The translations under genes were made by a program, and so were the position numbers. A stretch of DNA of 64,000 nucleotides, taken from NCBI RefSeq assembly GCF_902635505.1, contig NC_045432.1:77613051-77677050 (forward strand). The letters run 5' to 3'. Below, piece by piece: positions 44,301 to 54,704 of this stretch. Source of the DNA: Sarcophilus harrisii. Its lineage: Eukaryota; Chordata; Mammalia; Dasyuromorphia; Dasyuridae. Each line of letters begins with the position of its first letter. Within the stretch, counting starts at the first letter, position 1. The notes below the pieces were generated by a model. The model was not told where the DNA came from, made no database searches, and was given only the letters and a program-made list of their open reading frames with translations.

Positions 44301-47300
44301 CCTGCTACTATTCTTCCTCCTTTCCCTGCTCCCTTCCCCATGTTCTTCCCTGCTCTCTTCCGTGTTCTATCCCCTACTCCTGCCCACCGCCACTGTTCTT
44401 TCCCACTCCCTAACATGTATTCTTCCCCTGCTCCCTTCCCTGCTCCTTCCCCCGTGTTCTACCCTCTGCTTTCTGCCCACCCGCACTGTTCTTCCCCCCT
44501 CCCTTCCCCGTGTTCTTACTCACTTCCTGCCATGTGCTCTTCTCCTCTCCCTGCCATGTGTTGTTCTCCACTCCCTGCCATGTGTTTTTCTCGTTCCGTA
44601 CTATGTGTTCTTCCCCCGCTCCCTGCCATGTGTTCTTCCCTGCTCCCTTCCCCGCGTTCTAGCCTCTGCTCCCTGCCCACCCCCACTGTTCTTCCCCGCT
44701 CCCTTTCCCGGGTTCTTCCCTGTCCCTTCCCCGTGTTCTTACTCCTCCTTACTGCCATGCGTTCTTCCCCGGTCCCCGCCATGTGTTCCCTGCCATGTGT
44801 TCTTCTCCGCTCCCTGCCATTTTCCCGTTCCCTACCATGTGTTCTTGCCCGCTCCCTGCCATGTGTTCTTTCCCAGTTCTGCCCAGGTTCTTCCCTGCTC
44901 CCTTCCCTGGGTTCTTCTCCATATCTTCCCCGCGTTCTTACTCCTCCTGGCCATGTGTTCTTCCCCCTCCCCACCATGTGTTCTTGGCCTACTCCTTACC
45001 ATGTGTTCTTACCTCACTCCCTTCCCGGCTACTATTCCTCCCCTCCCTGTTCCCTTCCCCTCTTCCCTTCCCCTTCCTCATTGCCCTTCCCCTTCCCTTT
45101 GCCTCTCCCCTTCACCGCTGCCCCTCCCTGCTCCTTTTCCCCTTCCCTGCTCCTCCTCTCCCTCCCTGCTCTCTTCCGGGTTCTTCTCTCTCCCCCCCCC
45201 CGTGTTCTTCCCCCTGTTTCCTTTCCCGTGTTCTTACCCCTCCCCTTTCCCCTTGTTCTTTCCCCCTCTCTTCCCTGCTCTTCCACCTCCTCCCTTCCCC
45301 ATGCTTCCCCCCCTTCCTGTTCCTCCTTTCCTCACACTTCCCAGTTCCTCCTTTCTTCACACTTCCCCTCTCTTGTCCCCTCCCTTCCCCTCTGCCCTTC
45401 CTCTCTCTCCCTTCCCTTGCCCCTCCTCCATTTAAATTTGCTCTTCTTCCTCCTTTGCCTTCCTCATCCCTCTTCTTCCCTCCTCCCCTTTCCTTTCCCC
45501 TTCTCCCCTTATGTACCTCTCCCTCCCTTCTTCTTGCCCTTCTTTTCCCACTCCTCTTCCTCCCCTCTCCCTGCCCTTCTCTCCCCCATAACCCTAACCC
45601 CACTCCCGATTCTTTCCCCTTTCCTTGATCCTCCCTGCCTTCTCCCTCTTTGCCTATCTTTCATCTCCCCCTCCCAACTCCTTGCCCCTCCCACTCTATT
45701 CTTTATCCACTCCTCCTTCCCCTCCTCTCTTACTCTTCCCCCCTCTCCTTGTTCCTCCCCCTCTTCTTCCACTTCTCACCCCTCCTCCTCCCCTTCCCCC
45801 CTTTCCTCCCCTTCTACTCTTCCCCTTTCTGATCCTCCCTCTCCCCTATCTTTCCTACCCTTTTCCCCTGTCCTCTCCCCTTTTCTCTTCCTTTCTGATT
45901 TCTCCCTTTATCCTGTGCTGCTGTGTCTACCCCCCCCCCCAATTTCTTGGGCTCTTCCATTTACTGTGGACCAGTACCAGAATGTGTACTTCTGGGGCTT
46001 TTCGGTGGTGTTTGGCCAGCGCTGCTCTTTCTCTTAGCTCTGAACACCCTTTCCTCTCTTCCCCTTCCTAGGATAGTGTTTCTCCTGCTTGCTTTTCTAA
46101 ACTTGGCTTAGAAATGGCATTAAGAGCATATTGTTGCTTTAGTCCCAGAGAATACTATTGGACCACAGATGCTAGGGATGAACTTTCTTTCAGGTGGAGT
46201 TTCTAGTATGGTGTAGACCATGAGAGGTCACGGTCTTCAGGAAGGACAACCAAGGAAACGTAGGGAGCCGAGCATGGCCTTGATTCCGCTTCCTTACCTT
46301 ACTGAGCCTAATGGGACTTATATGTACACATCTGTGTAGACACATGTACACATGCACACGCATATATACATATAGGCCAAAGATCCATTTAACAGACTAG
46401 TCTCTGAATAGCTAAGCTCTTTCTGTGGCAAGGCCAGATCCAGAAGAATGGCTGCCTGTGGGATTCGACAGGGATCATGGTAGAACCAAGGATGGGCTTG
46501 GGTATCTAGTTCATCTCTGAACTGTTGGTCGTCTGCAGGCAGACAACATTTTTATCTTTGAGACGGCTCTAGAAGCACCTTGGGGGTTTTGGCTGTCCCA
46601 GTGACCGGGAAGCAGCCAGGATATCTGAGGACCCCTTTGGCTGTGGTAGTTCACTCGAACCCACCTCCTCTTGGCCAAAGACAGTTTATATTCCTTATCT
46701 TTTCTTAAATACTGTCTAGAATTCTCTTCCTCCTGGACATCTTTTCTCACAGATTATAAAGATCACAGGCCCTGTATTCTCTGTCCACTTTTAAGAACCC
46801 CTGTTCTGGTCCAGAGAATGGGGGAGACTTGAAGGTAGGCACTCTCATTTGCATCTGTATTCCTAGTGCTTACTTTGGAGTCTGGGAAGTACTTGGTGAT
46901 GTGTACCACCTCCCAGTGCTTAGCCAGGAGGCCCTATCTCTGGTTCTGGGAAAGTTCTTCATCCCGCAAATCTTTGAGATGAACATTCAGGTTAGCGCAG
47001 AAGTCTGATCACATGATGTCGAAAAGCTTTTTACAGAAAAGCAAAACCTCAGCCTGGCCTTTAACTCCCAGGTTCCTGTAGTCTCGTTCCCCGACGTTTG
47101 TCCCAAGACAGGAGAGGAGACCTCCTGTGAGGAAGCAACGAGTGGGTCAGGCTTGAAGACCCAGTGCACAAAAGCAGACAAACAAGTGGTAGAGCTAGAA
47201 AGCCCTGGCCTGAGTTCCACTGCCAGGATTTGAACCCTGAGACAGTAACAAATGTCCCTCCCTTCTTAAATAAGGGAGTGAGCCAAGCTGCGCTGTGGGT

Positions 47301-50300
47301 GTTCCATAACCTTTACATAAGCAGCCAGGAATCATTTTTAGGCGGCCTTCTTACAGAATGCTGTAATAATAACCATTATTATCGGTTCTGAGTCATTATC
47401 AAGCTTCCTCAGGCCAAAGCTGCTCTTCATTGGAAGTGGTCAATAGGTTTCAGAGACTTTCAGAAAAAGACCAAGCCATCTGTGACAGTGTCTTGTCTGT
47501 AAGACACGATTCAAGGCCCCAGGGTGACCGGCCAGGTCCTCTGAAGTTCTTTACCGGCCACAGGGGAGGAAACCTGTCCATTCTAGGTGCTCTTCATGTG
47601 AATTAGACTTTTAAGCTCCTCCAAATCCAACGGAGGGCAAACTGGAAATCCATAAGGAGAACCTGGATTCAGCAGATCTGGGTACTTGCTGATTGTTTTA
47701 CAATAAGCCAGCTTTTCTCCACCTTGATTAGCAGTAACCTAAAGTTTCAGAAGGAAAATCTTCTGTGCCGTCACGTCCGGGAGTTCAGATCTTGTTTCTT
47801 TCGTGGTGACGTGGGGGACCTTAGCTGTACAATGCAGGCCACTGGGTGGTATCTGCTCACCCGCCACTTGTCATTTCCTTGGCCTTCTTGAGGATCTAGA
47901 AGTAATTGGCACCGGACACAGTCATCAAGCCAGGGTACAAACTAAAGCAGTTCTTTCTGACAGTGGGGGGAGGGGGGGAACAGAGGGAAAAGACATGACT
48001 CTCCCTGGTCTCATTCAAGGAACCCAACATTCTGTACCTGCTTCTGCTGAGGAAATGCTTCATCTCCAAAAGCATGTCAGGCAGTCCCATGGTAACCCAC
48101 CCCATTCTGGGGTTGGTGACTTTGGGCCTCGGCTCTGGCACACGAGACCTGCCTTAGCGTCTCTGTCCAAAACCTTGCCGACTGTGGCTTGCCAGGCCAG
48201 GGAGACTGACTGGCCCTGAGTCCCTGAAGTCAAAGAGCTAAAAGCTTTGAGTAGAATTTGCTCAGCCTGATGGGGCGGCACGAGACAGTTCAGTGGCTCG
48301 GGGCGCAGGCAGTGTCCATAAGCGGCGTCCCACCGTGGCCGATCACCGAACCACTCTAAGAGAGCCGTTAAAGAATCGCAGATGAAAAAATGCAATTGAA
48401 GGCTTAGTTCCTTTCCATCTTCTACAAAATTCTAGAACTTAAGTGTGTGTTCTGAGCGGTTAGAAGTCCCTGCCTCCTTTCTAGGAGCCAGCCCATATGG
48501 TTTCCACTAAAAATGAATCAGAAATCCTAGAACTGCGAGTTGCCAAAAGTGTCCTAGAGGTCAGCTAATTCAACCTCTTTGTTTTCATGCCGTACTAACT
48601 TCCTTTCCTTGTTTTTTCCCCCAACAGGGTGATCTAGATTATCTCTCTAGCATTTCTGGATTCCAACAAGACATTCAACAGGGGCTCCTATGGGGCCCTG
48701 TAGAAAAGCTAGAGAGATGTTTGCTAGAGAGTTCAGTTAGCCGGCTCGGTAGCCACTTGAGTAACTGGTCTTGATCAAGAGATTAACTGCTAGCTCTGAG
48801 TCTCTGGCTCCAGGGCTCCGTCCTCAGCCCTGTTCTGTTGGACATTTCTGTCAAGGCAGGAAAGCAGGAAAGGAAATTAGGTGACCGAATGCGAACTCAA
48901 AAAAGGCCTTGATGGACCTGGGTGATGACCCAAACCCAACTGGGCGAAACCCAGTAACACTGCAGAGTTACTGTGTGGTGTACTGAGGTTTAAAAAGAGA
49001 AATCAACTATTTCAGTTGAGGAGGGAGAGAACCTGTGTTCTTGCAGGTTGTGTCCTAAAGACTTGAGTGTTTTCTTATGACTGTCACAGGCTCAAAACGT
49101 ATCCACGGTATGACACGGCGGCCCGGACCCTCTGATGTGATCTCAGACCACACTGGTAGAAGTGTGGCGTCCGTAGAGCACATGCGTCTGAATGTTCAGA
49201 ACGGGAGGCTTCCCGTGTCATGCGTGGGTACCCCAGGACAGGAGGTCCAGGACCTCCGGATTGTCTTCCTTCTCTTTTCCCTTCCTCTTCCTCTTTGTCA
49301 GCACGCTCTGCACTTGAATACGGAGGGGTCTTCTTCTGCCGCTCAGGAGAAGGCTGGCCCTTGAAGCCCCGTGGTACGTTTTGAACCGGGGCCCTCTTTC
49401 CCAGGTAGAACTCTGATGTCCCCAGGAGCTTCGGGTCTTCTACTCTGGAGCTTTTCGGGTCATCAGAGCGCAGTCACTTGGCTGTTGAGGTGTTGAATAA
49501 AGAGAGGGGGATTAGAAGAAGAAAAACAACTGGTCATTTGAGCCCGATGAGCACCTAAATAGTGTGGTCACTGATCTCAGTCAGCAGTCTCAGGAAAGTT
49601 GATGAGTGACCCTCATTTCATTCCCTCACCCAGGGAAAAACAATCAGCTCTCTCCATCAGACACTTCACCAGGACCAGAGAGATGACTGCTGGTCCAAGG
49701 ACTTCAGGTGAAGGTAAAGGGGTGAGAGGGCCCCTAACTGGGGAGAGATTTGAGAGTGAAAATAGAGCCCCTGGTGGTGAGTTGTGGGTGGAGGGGGAGG
49801 GAGAAAGTAAGGGGAGAGGGAGCTCAAGAGAATAGGAGGCCGTAAAGGTGAGAGTTTGGGGAAATGGCCCGGATGCTTTTCCCTAAGAACCTGGGGAGAT
49901 GACTGTCCCATCCATGACTGGTCCCCACAGGGTTTCCTGTTGGTAAGCACCCGAGAGCACATGGTACCTGCACTGCTCTTGTAAGAATGGTCCGAACCCT
50001 TGAGTTGAGGTTAAATGGGGCTGCTTTTGATCGCACACGGGTGTGGTCTTTAGAAGGGTGGAACTTTTGTGAATGTCTTGGGGAAATGGGATTGGAGGAG
50101 ATAGGAAGAGGTCGTTTGGAGAGGAATTGAAAGACCCTTAAGATCTAGGTGACAGCAGAAGAGATGGTGTGAAACCCTGGGGCATTTGGAACTCCTGTTT
50201 GGTTCTGGGCAGACCTAGCAGCGATCTGGAGAGAGCTTTGGTTTCCTCTGAACTGCCAGTGATAGGGGCAGATGGAAGGGAAGTGAGGTGAGACCGAGCC

Positions 50301-53300
50301 TCAGGGAGCTTGATCATATTAAAACCCCGGGCTTTTGCTCACTCACCGAATTCTGTCCTCCATGTTAAGAATGTTGTCATCGTTTGACAGTTGTCTCTCC
50401 CCCTGACCCCCCACCCAGTGACTGTCACCTGGTGGTACGCTAGTGGATTCGCTATCGGCTGGTTTTCAAGATCTGCTACCCAGAGTTCCATATCCCTCCC
50501 AGACTCCCACACAGCCTCGAGTGCCTCGGTCTCTATTTCCCTCATTGTTCTTGGCACCAGGTCTCCTATACGATAGACTGGAGGATAATCCCTTCTCAGT
50601 GGACCTTACGAGCGGGTCTTCCTTATGGTTCTGTGTTAGTTCTTTTTGGTTCTGGTTTTTTTGTTTGGTTTTTTTTTTTTTTACAAGGCTTTGTTTCTCT
50701 ATCTCACCCAGGCTGGAAGTGTTGCGGCTACTCACGGGCCTAAGTGAATAGCGATTGGCGTTAACGGGCTCGGTTTTTTCTACCCAGGGCTGGTTCACTC
50801 CTGACTTAGGCAGCCTGGTGGCCCTCCTGTCCCCGGAATTGCTGAGATTTGTGTCAGACTAGTCTAAACACCTGATCTGCTTTACTCCTCAGATCAAGTG
50901 GTCCTCCCCGGCAGCCTCCAGGCTTTGTGCCTCCAGAGCCGGCTTTCTGTTTAGGTTATGTCCTCCATCCTCTACCCCTTAGCTAGATTGCCCCGATTCA
51001 AGTTATTGTGCCTTGGTGATCTGGAAGCTTCCAGCTCTCTCTATGTGTCAGTGAGTTGGCTACCATTCCCCTGGATGACTAAGGGAAGGAAGGGCAGGAC
51101 GTATCCAGTCTCTTGGTGTTCTCATTCAATAAGGGCTCTGCATTTGGAGGACTCGGGTTCAAATCCCGCTTCTGATGAGTACCATGTGTGTGGCCTTCAG
51201 ACGAGTCGTTGCCCCTGTGTAGGCCTCAGTTTCCTTAGCCTGGAACATCATGACTTGGGACTGGGTGACCTTTGTGGGTTCTTCCGGCTTCAGATCTGTT
51301 TCCCCTCAGGATTCCAAAGACAGTTGTTGGTGATCTTCGTGAAAGTAGCTGTTGGGGGTAGAATTAAATGGGCCCGAATCTGTTTGGGAAAGACTGAGGG
51401 AGAGGATTGGTCTTGGAGGGAGTTGAGACCCAGTGAGCTTAGAGAGCATATTCAAGGAATCTGCAGGGAACATGTATCCTAGATCTAGATCTGGAGGGAC
51501 CTTGGAAGGCCAATGACCAGAAGACCCGTTTTTTCAGGAAAAGAGACTGAGGCTGTGGATGCTTACAAACAAATTGTGTCGATGGCTTTTGTTGGTTCTT
51601 GTCTCGTATCCGCTTCCAGATATCCGGCCCCCATGTCCGTTGGATGCTCTCTCGCAAATAAAACAAAATTAACCCAATCCCAGCGACAGAATGAGTGCCA
51701 GCTTCGACATATCCCACTCCAGCGCTCCAAGGACATGGGGGAAGGCTGTACTGGAGCCAGCTGTCCCTGGCAGTGACGGGTTAGGTGTCAGCGTGAGCCT
51801 TTCCACCACCGAAATCTCACTCCAAATCAAGACTTAGTTTCTTGTTTGGTTAATGATCATCTGGAGCAGTGGTACCCCTCCAGGCGGCAGAGGAGAAGTC
51901 AGGGAGACAGAAGTGTCCTTGATCTGTGACCCTGCTGTTGGGAGGGGGGCAGGCTGGTATCACCTGGAGCTTGGCTTCCATGGCGCTCAGTGTCTGTCTG
52001 GTAGAGGAGGCAGAGATTAGGGAGCGAGTCTGTCTTTGGAGTCTTACCCTGGACTTTCTGATACCCCTTCTCCCTCCAGACAGCAGAGAGGCTACTGAGG
52101 AGCACGGTCATGGTCATGGAAGCGAAACAACAGGGAGGCGGGAGCGGAAGAGGAGGAGATATGAATGGACCGTCACTGAAGTCAAGGATACTGGAATTAA
52201 GATGAAGAGAAGAAGAGTGGCTCCCTTCAACTCCAGGGACCTTGTAGTTCTCTACCAGCTGCTGAGTGAGTAGTTTGGGGAGCAGGAAAGTCCAGGGAGG
52301 GGGTTTTCCTCCAAGGCTTGTTGAATGGGGTCCTGTTGATTGAGAAACTAACCCATAATCCCATGGAAGTGAGGAGGAGTGCCCGGTGATGGAGATGATT
52401 GAGTCAGCTGTGGGGGTGAAAGAGATAGTGGTGTGTCTGGGGCTGCCCCCGCTTGCTGAGTCTCCTTGATTCTTCAGTGGTCCTTCTGGAGGATGGCTCC
52501 TTCTTTCCGTTGATGGAATGGCCTTGGAGTACCCACATGACTCTGGGAAACTCCACTGGGCTGCTCCTTTTTAAGATTCTTCAAGGAGGATCAAAGGGTG
52601 GACCTCCATGGCCCTCGATTTCCCTGCCAAAGCTGTTTGTCTCCACTCAGAGGTGGGGTAGGGTGGAGTTGATAAGGGGCTGTCTAGGGGTCGATCTGCC
52701 CAATTCTCTCAGCACTGGTGACATGAAACTTGTCCTTTTCCTCCCCAGAAAATCCAATCATCAAGAAATTTTTGAAGACCGATGTGAAATACTTGACCAA
52801 CCCTAAGGTGAGTGTGGTCTCCAAGGTGGAACCAGGGTGAGAATTTGGAAAGCAGGGGAGGGGATCTCCCCTTGCTGGCTCGGAGGCCTCCTTCAGACCT
52901 GCTTCTTTCCAGGGAGAGTTAGTGCTAGAGCGTGCAGATTGAGGCAGGGAGGTTTCAAGGCAAGTCGCAGCTCCCCATGTTGCTCAAGCTGGTGCGACCG
53001 AGAGAAGGCTGGGCCACAAGAGGCCCCCGAAGGGGCGAGGAGGAATCGCCAAGTAGAAATTGGTCCTAGACAGGCAGGAGTGAGGGCTGTGTCTGCAGAG
53101 CGGGGAGTGGCCAATCTTACCCTTTCCCATTTGTCCCTCACTGTGGTGGCTTGGTCCTTCCTGCATCGCTCCTGGGTTATTCCTTCTCTCTCCCCCCCCC
53201 CCCCAATCCCCACACTGGTGCTCCTGGTTAGATCTCCTTGATCATTCTGGCCCCTGGAATTGTCATTCTGCATGATACTTGTCATTCTGTGTGACGTCTT

Positions 53301-54558
53301 TCTCTGGATGAGAACCTGCCTCTGTGCTCCTGACTCTCTTTCCCTCTGCTTTGGTTAGACTCTCTTGTCTCTGGTAGTGGACTATTTTGGCCTTCTGGGG
53401 TTTCGTGACCAGCCTTACAGCAGCGTACATTTCTGCATGGCCCTGTGAGTACCTCCAATTGATTTGATGAGGGGAAGGTTGTTTGGGGTAGAACGGGTGA
53501 GGAAGAATCACGTTTATCCTTCCAAGTCAAAATGACAGTTAAGATCCCAGTTGCCCAAGATGGGTGTGGGATCAAAGAAACTGGCTTTCTCTCGGAGACT
53601 CCGGCCTGTGGCATCTCTTATTTCCAGTGGCCCCAGAACTTAGTCATCTGTAGAGATGTGGTCCAAGCCGGTGTCTGTGGACCTTACTCACACAGGCCTT
53701 TGGGGCCTACCTTGGTTTGTCCAGACTACATCCTTTTATTTTCAGGATGGTCCTATGATTTCTCGGGAGTAGCGCACTTCCAGTTTGGGAATTCTCTCCA
53801 CCCATGCGGATTGGCAACCCACCCCCAATATTCTGCCCAGCCCCACTCCGTAGCTCCACATTTCTATAGGGCCACAAAGGATTTTCTGTGGTGCTAGGAG
53901 GTTCAGTGATTTGATTATGGGCCCTCAGGGTGTTTAGCAAAGGCAGGAATTGACCCCAGACCTTTGATCCCAAAGCCAGCCAGCACTCTTTCTGCTGGGC
54001 CACCACCGCCTGGTCCTTTGGAGCTCAGAAGAGTACCGCTCTCTTTGCAGTCGAGATTAGAAAGGTCTCAGCTTTTCAGAGCCAGTCTTAGTTAGTCTGC
54101 ACGTTGGGGAGGAAGGGAGATCCTGGGCTGCCTCCTCTCTGGGCCCGCCATACCCTCTGGGGCCCAACGTCTGTGCCTCTCACCTCCTTGGAGTCCTCTC
54201 CTGTTACACGGGGCTCCCAGCTTCTCAGCCGTAGGCTGGGCCCTAGGTTCCATGATCCAGGCTGAGTATGGGGAAGGGAGGGCTGGATTCGAGGGTGGGG
54301 CCAGGCCTTCGTTCTCTCACTGTGCGTTTCTCCTTTCTCTTGGACAGCTACTCTGCATGTCAGCTGGACAAGGTCGACCAATCCTTCAAATGGTACATGC
54401 TGTCTGTCATTCTTGGAAGCAACTGGCCCAAAAGATCCTCCAAAAAGAAATGGCCTATGCAGATTGAGATTCTTATGGTCATCGTCTGGAAAGCCTGGGT
54501 GAAACAGGTCGTCTCTAACGAGGTCAACGTTCAGAACAGCGGGGAGGACCTGGGCTAA
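41266..54558 (+). CDS. Speedy/RINGO (SPDY)-family CDK activator-like protein
   Basis: Six coding exons: 41266-41312, 49634-49707, 52080-52265, 52749-52807, 53359-53444 and 54348-54558. They total 663 nt (220 residues plus stop), with GT-AG introns and phases 2,1,1,0,2 that all fit. Residues about 90-205 follow the Speedy/RINGO core: FNSRDLVVLYQLL (FFKLF in human SPDYA), IIKKFLKTD, LLSLVVDYF, VHFCMALYSA (NFFIALYLA), LGSNWPK (LGKNWRK) and VSNEV. Family members bind CDK1/CDK2 without a cyclin and drive cell-cycle or meiotic steps. The N-terminus is Arg/Lys-rich (GRRERKRRRYEW, KMKRRRV), possibly nuclear-targeting. Odd: no long C-terminal tail (SPDYA has 313 residues); the acidic EEDEEE loop of SPDYA is absent; the position of SPDYA Asp97 is Pro118. 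No break is seen. It could be a marsupial-specific paralogue or an old SPDY lost elsewhere. Confidence 0.85.
41880..43620 (+). repeat. AT-rich tandem array, ~32-bp unit, in SPDY-like intron 1
   Basis: The main unit ATATGAAACAAAACATCTAT plus TTATATATAAAT (32 bp) is repeated many times at 42080-42420 and 43150-43250. It is flanked by related units containing ATAAATACAAAGTTATCTAA and ATATGTAAAATAAATATTTA. Between about 42420 and 43140 the copies are peppered with small deletions. Confidence 0.92.
43835..45935 (+). repeat. Polypyrimidine tract with degenerate CCATGTG units
   Basis: About 2.1 kb with very few purines on the plus strand. Degenerate forms of CTCCCTGCCATGTGTTCTTC continue from 44045 to about 45020, then nearly pure CCT/TTC to 45930. 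Stops are rare for want of purines, so plus-strand frames of 545 and 714 codons appear, but they encode only Pro/Ser/Leu/Phe runs. Located in SPDY-like intron 1. Confidence 0.9.
43889..44043 (+). repeat. 24-bp minisatellite
   Basis: ATGTGC recurs exactly every 24 bases at 43891, 43915, 43939, 43963, 43987, 44011 and 44035, with the intervening TCTTTCCCTCTCCTCGCC unchanged. Since 24 is a multiple of three, all frames stay open, giving MARRGKEH repeats on the minus strand. The exactness implies recent expansion. Confidence 0.95.
45936..49633 (+). other. SPDY-like intron 1, 3' part
   Basis: Mostly unique sequence. A MIR-like remnant lies at about 48510-48590 (CTAGAACTGCGAGTTGCCAA). A short (ACAC/ATAC) stretch is at about 46320-46375. 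No further exon joins the phases of exons 1 and 2. Untranslated or alternative exons cannot be excluded. Confidence 0.5.
49634..49707 (+). CDS. SPDY-like coding exon 2
   Basis: Acceptor TTCCCTCACCCAG, donor GTGAAG. Encodes EKQSALSIRHFTRTREMTAG then PRTS. It is the only candidate I found that converts the phase left by exon 1 into the phase needed by exon 3. No similarity of its own. Confidence 0.72.
49708..52079 (+). other. SPDY-like intron 2
   Basis: Contains a MIR/MAR-like SINE remnant at about 51115-51310 (GGGTTCAAATCCCGCTTCTG, GGCCTCAGTTTCCTTAGCCT) and another fragment at about 51480-51560. T-rich run at 50656-50683. Otherwise unassigned. Confidence 0.5.
52080..52265 (+). CDS. SPDY-like coding exon 3
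   Basis: Acceptor CTTCTCCCTCCAG, donor GTGAGT. Encodes an acidic/His-Gly start, the basic GRRERKRRRYEW block, KMKRRRV and the first Speedy helix FNSRDLVVLYQLL. Confidence 0.86.
52266..52748 (+). other. SPDY-like intron 3
   Basis: 483 bp of unique sequence with no repeat recognised. Confidence 0.6.
52749..52807 (+). CDS. SPDY-like coding exon 4
   Basis: Acceptor TTCCTCCCCAG, donor GTGAGT. Encodes NPIIKKFLKTDVKYLTNPK, aligned to the DLIQDFLWMD segment and following residues of SPDYA. Confidence 0.87.
52808..53358 (+). other. SPDY-like intron 4
   Basis: 551 bp with a C-run at about 53190-53205 and no recognisable repeat. Confidence 0.6.
53359..53444 (+). CDS. SPDY-like coding exon 5
   Basis: Acceptor CTGCTTTGGTTAG, donor GTGAGT. 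Encodes TLLSLVVDYFGLLGF and SSVHFCMAL. This exon supplies the central Speedy helices and shifts the frame of the last exon to the one that matches the family. Confidence 0.87.
53445..54347 (+). other. SPDY-like intron 5 with a MIR-like remnant
   Basis: At about 53860-54010 a SINE-like antisense segment includes GGCAGGAATTGACCCCAGAC and CACTCTTTCTGCTGGGCCAC. The rest is unique. Confidence 0.5.
54348..54558 (+). CDS. SPDY-like coding exon 6 (terminal)
   Basis: Acceptor CTTTCTCTTGGACAG. Encodes YSACQLDKVDQSFKWYMLSV, LGSNWPKRSSKKKWP, IVWKAWVKQVVSNEV and a short acidic end, then TAA. The core ends about 15 residues before the stop. Confidence 0.88.
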
Positions 54559-54683
54559 AGCGTTCCCAATATGCTTCTGTAGTTTGCCCTGCTGGTCAGA
54601 AAGTCTTATGTTCATACTACATGTATTGCTGTTGTCTGAGGGCTAATACACATTGCCAGCCCATAAAAAGTGTTTTATCACTT

Positions 54684-54689
54684 AATAAA
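54684..54689 (+). terminator. Polyadenylation signal of the SPDY-like gene (AATAAA)
   Basis: AATAAA 126 bases after the stop codon, followed within 20 bases by a GT-rich stretch (GTTGTTG). It gives a short 3' UTR. Confidence 0.75.
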
Positions 54690-54704
54690 AGTTGTTGAAC
54701 CAAT

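Noticed and set aside
43758-44416. Minus-strand MARRGKEH-repeat protein
   Set aside because: It is the antisense reading of the 24-bp minisatellite and flanking low-complexity DNA, inside an intron.
43798-46037. Plus-strand open frames of 545 and 714 codons
   Set aside because: They lie in a polypyrimidine tract where stop codons cannot form. Three frames are open together, and the translations are Pro/Ser/Leu/Phe low complexity without domain or start context.
54252-54467. Alternative reading frame of the last SPDY-like exon (LLCMSAGQGRP...)
   Set aside because: It would follow if exon 4 were joined straight to exon 6. The frame has no similarity, while inclusion of exon 5 restores the Speedy core through to the end.
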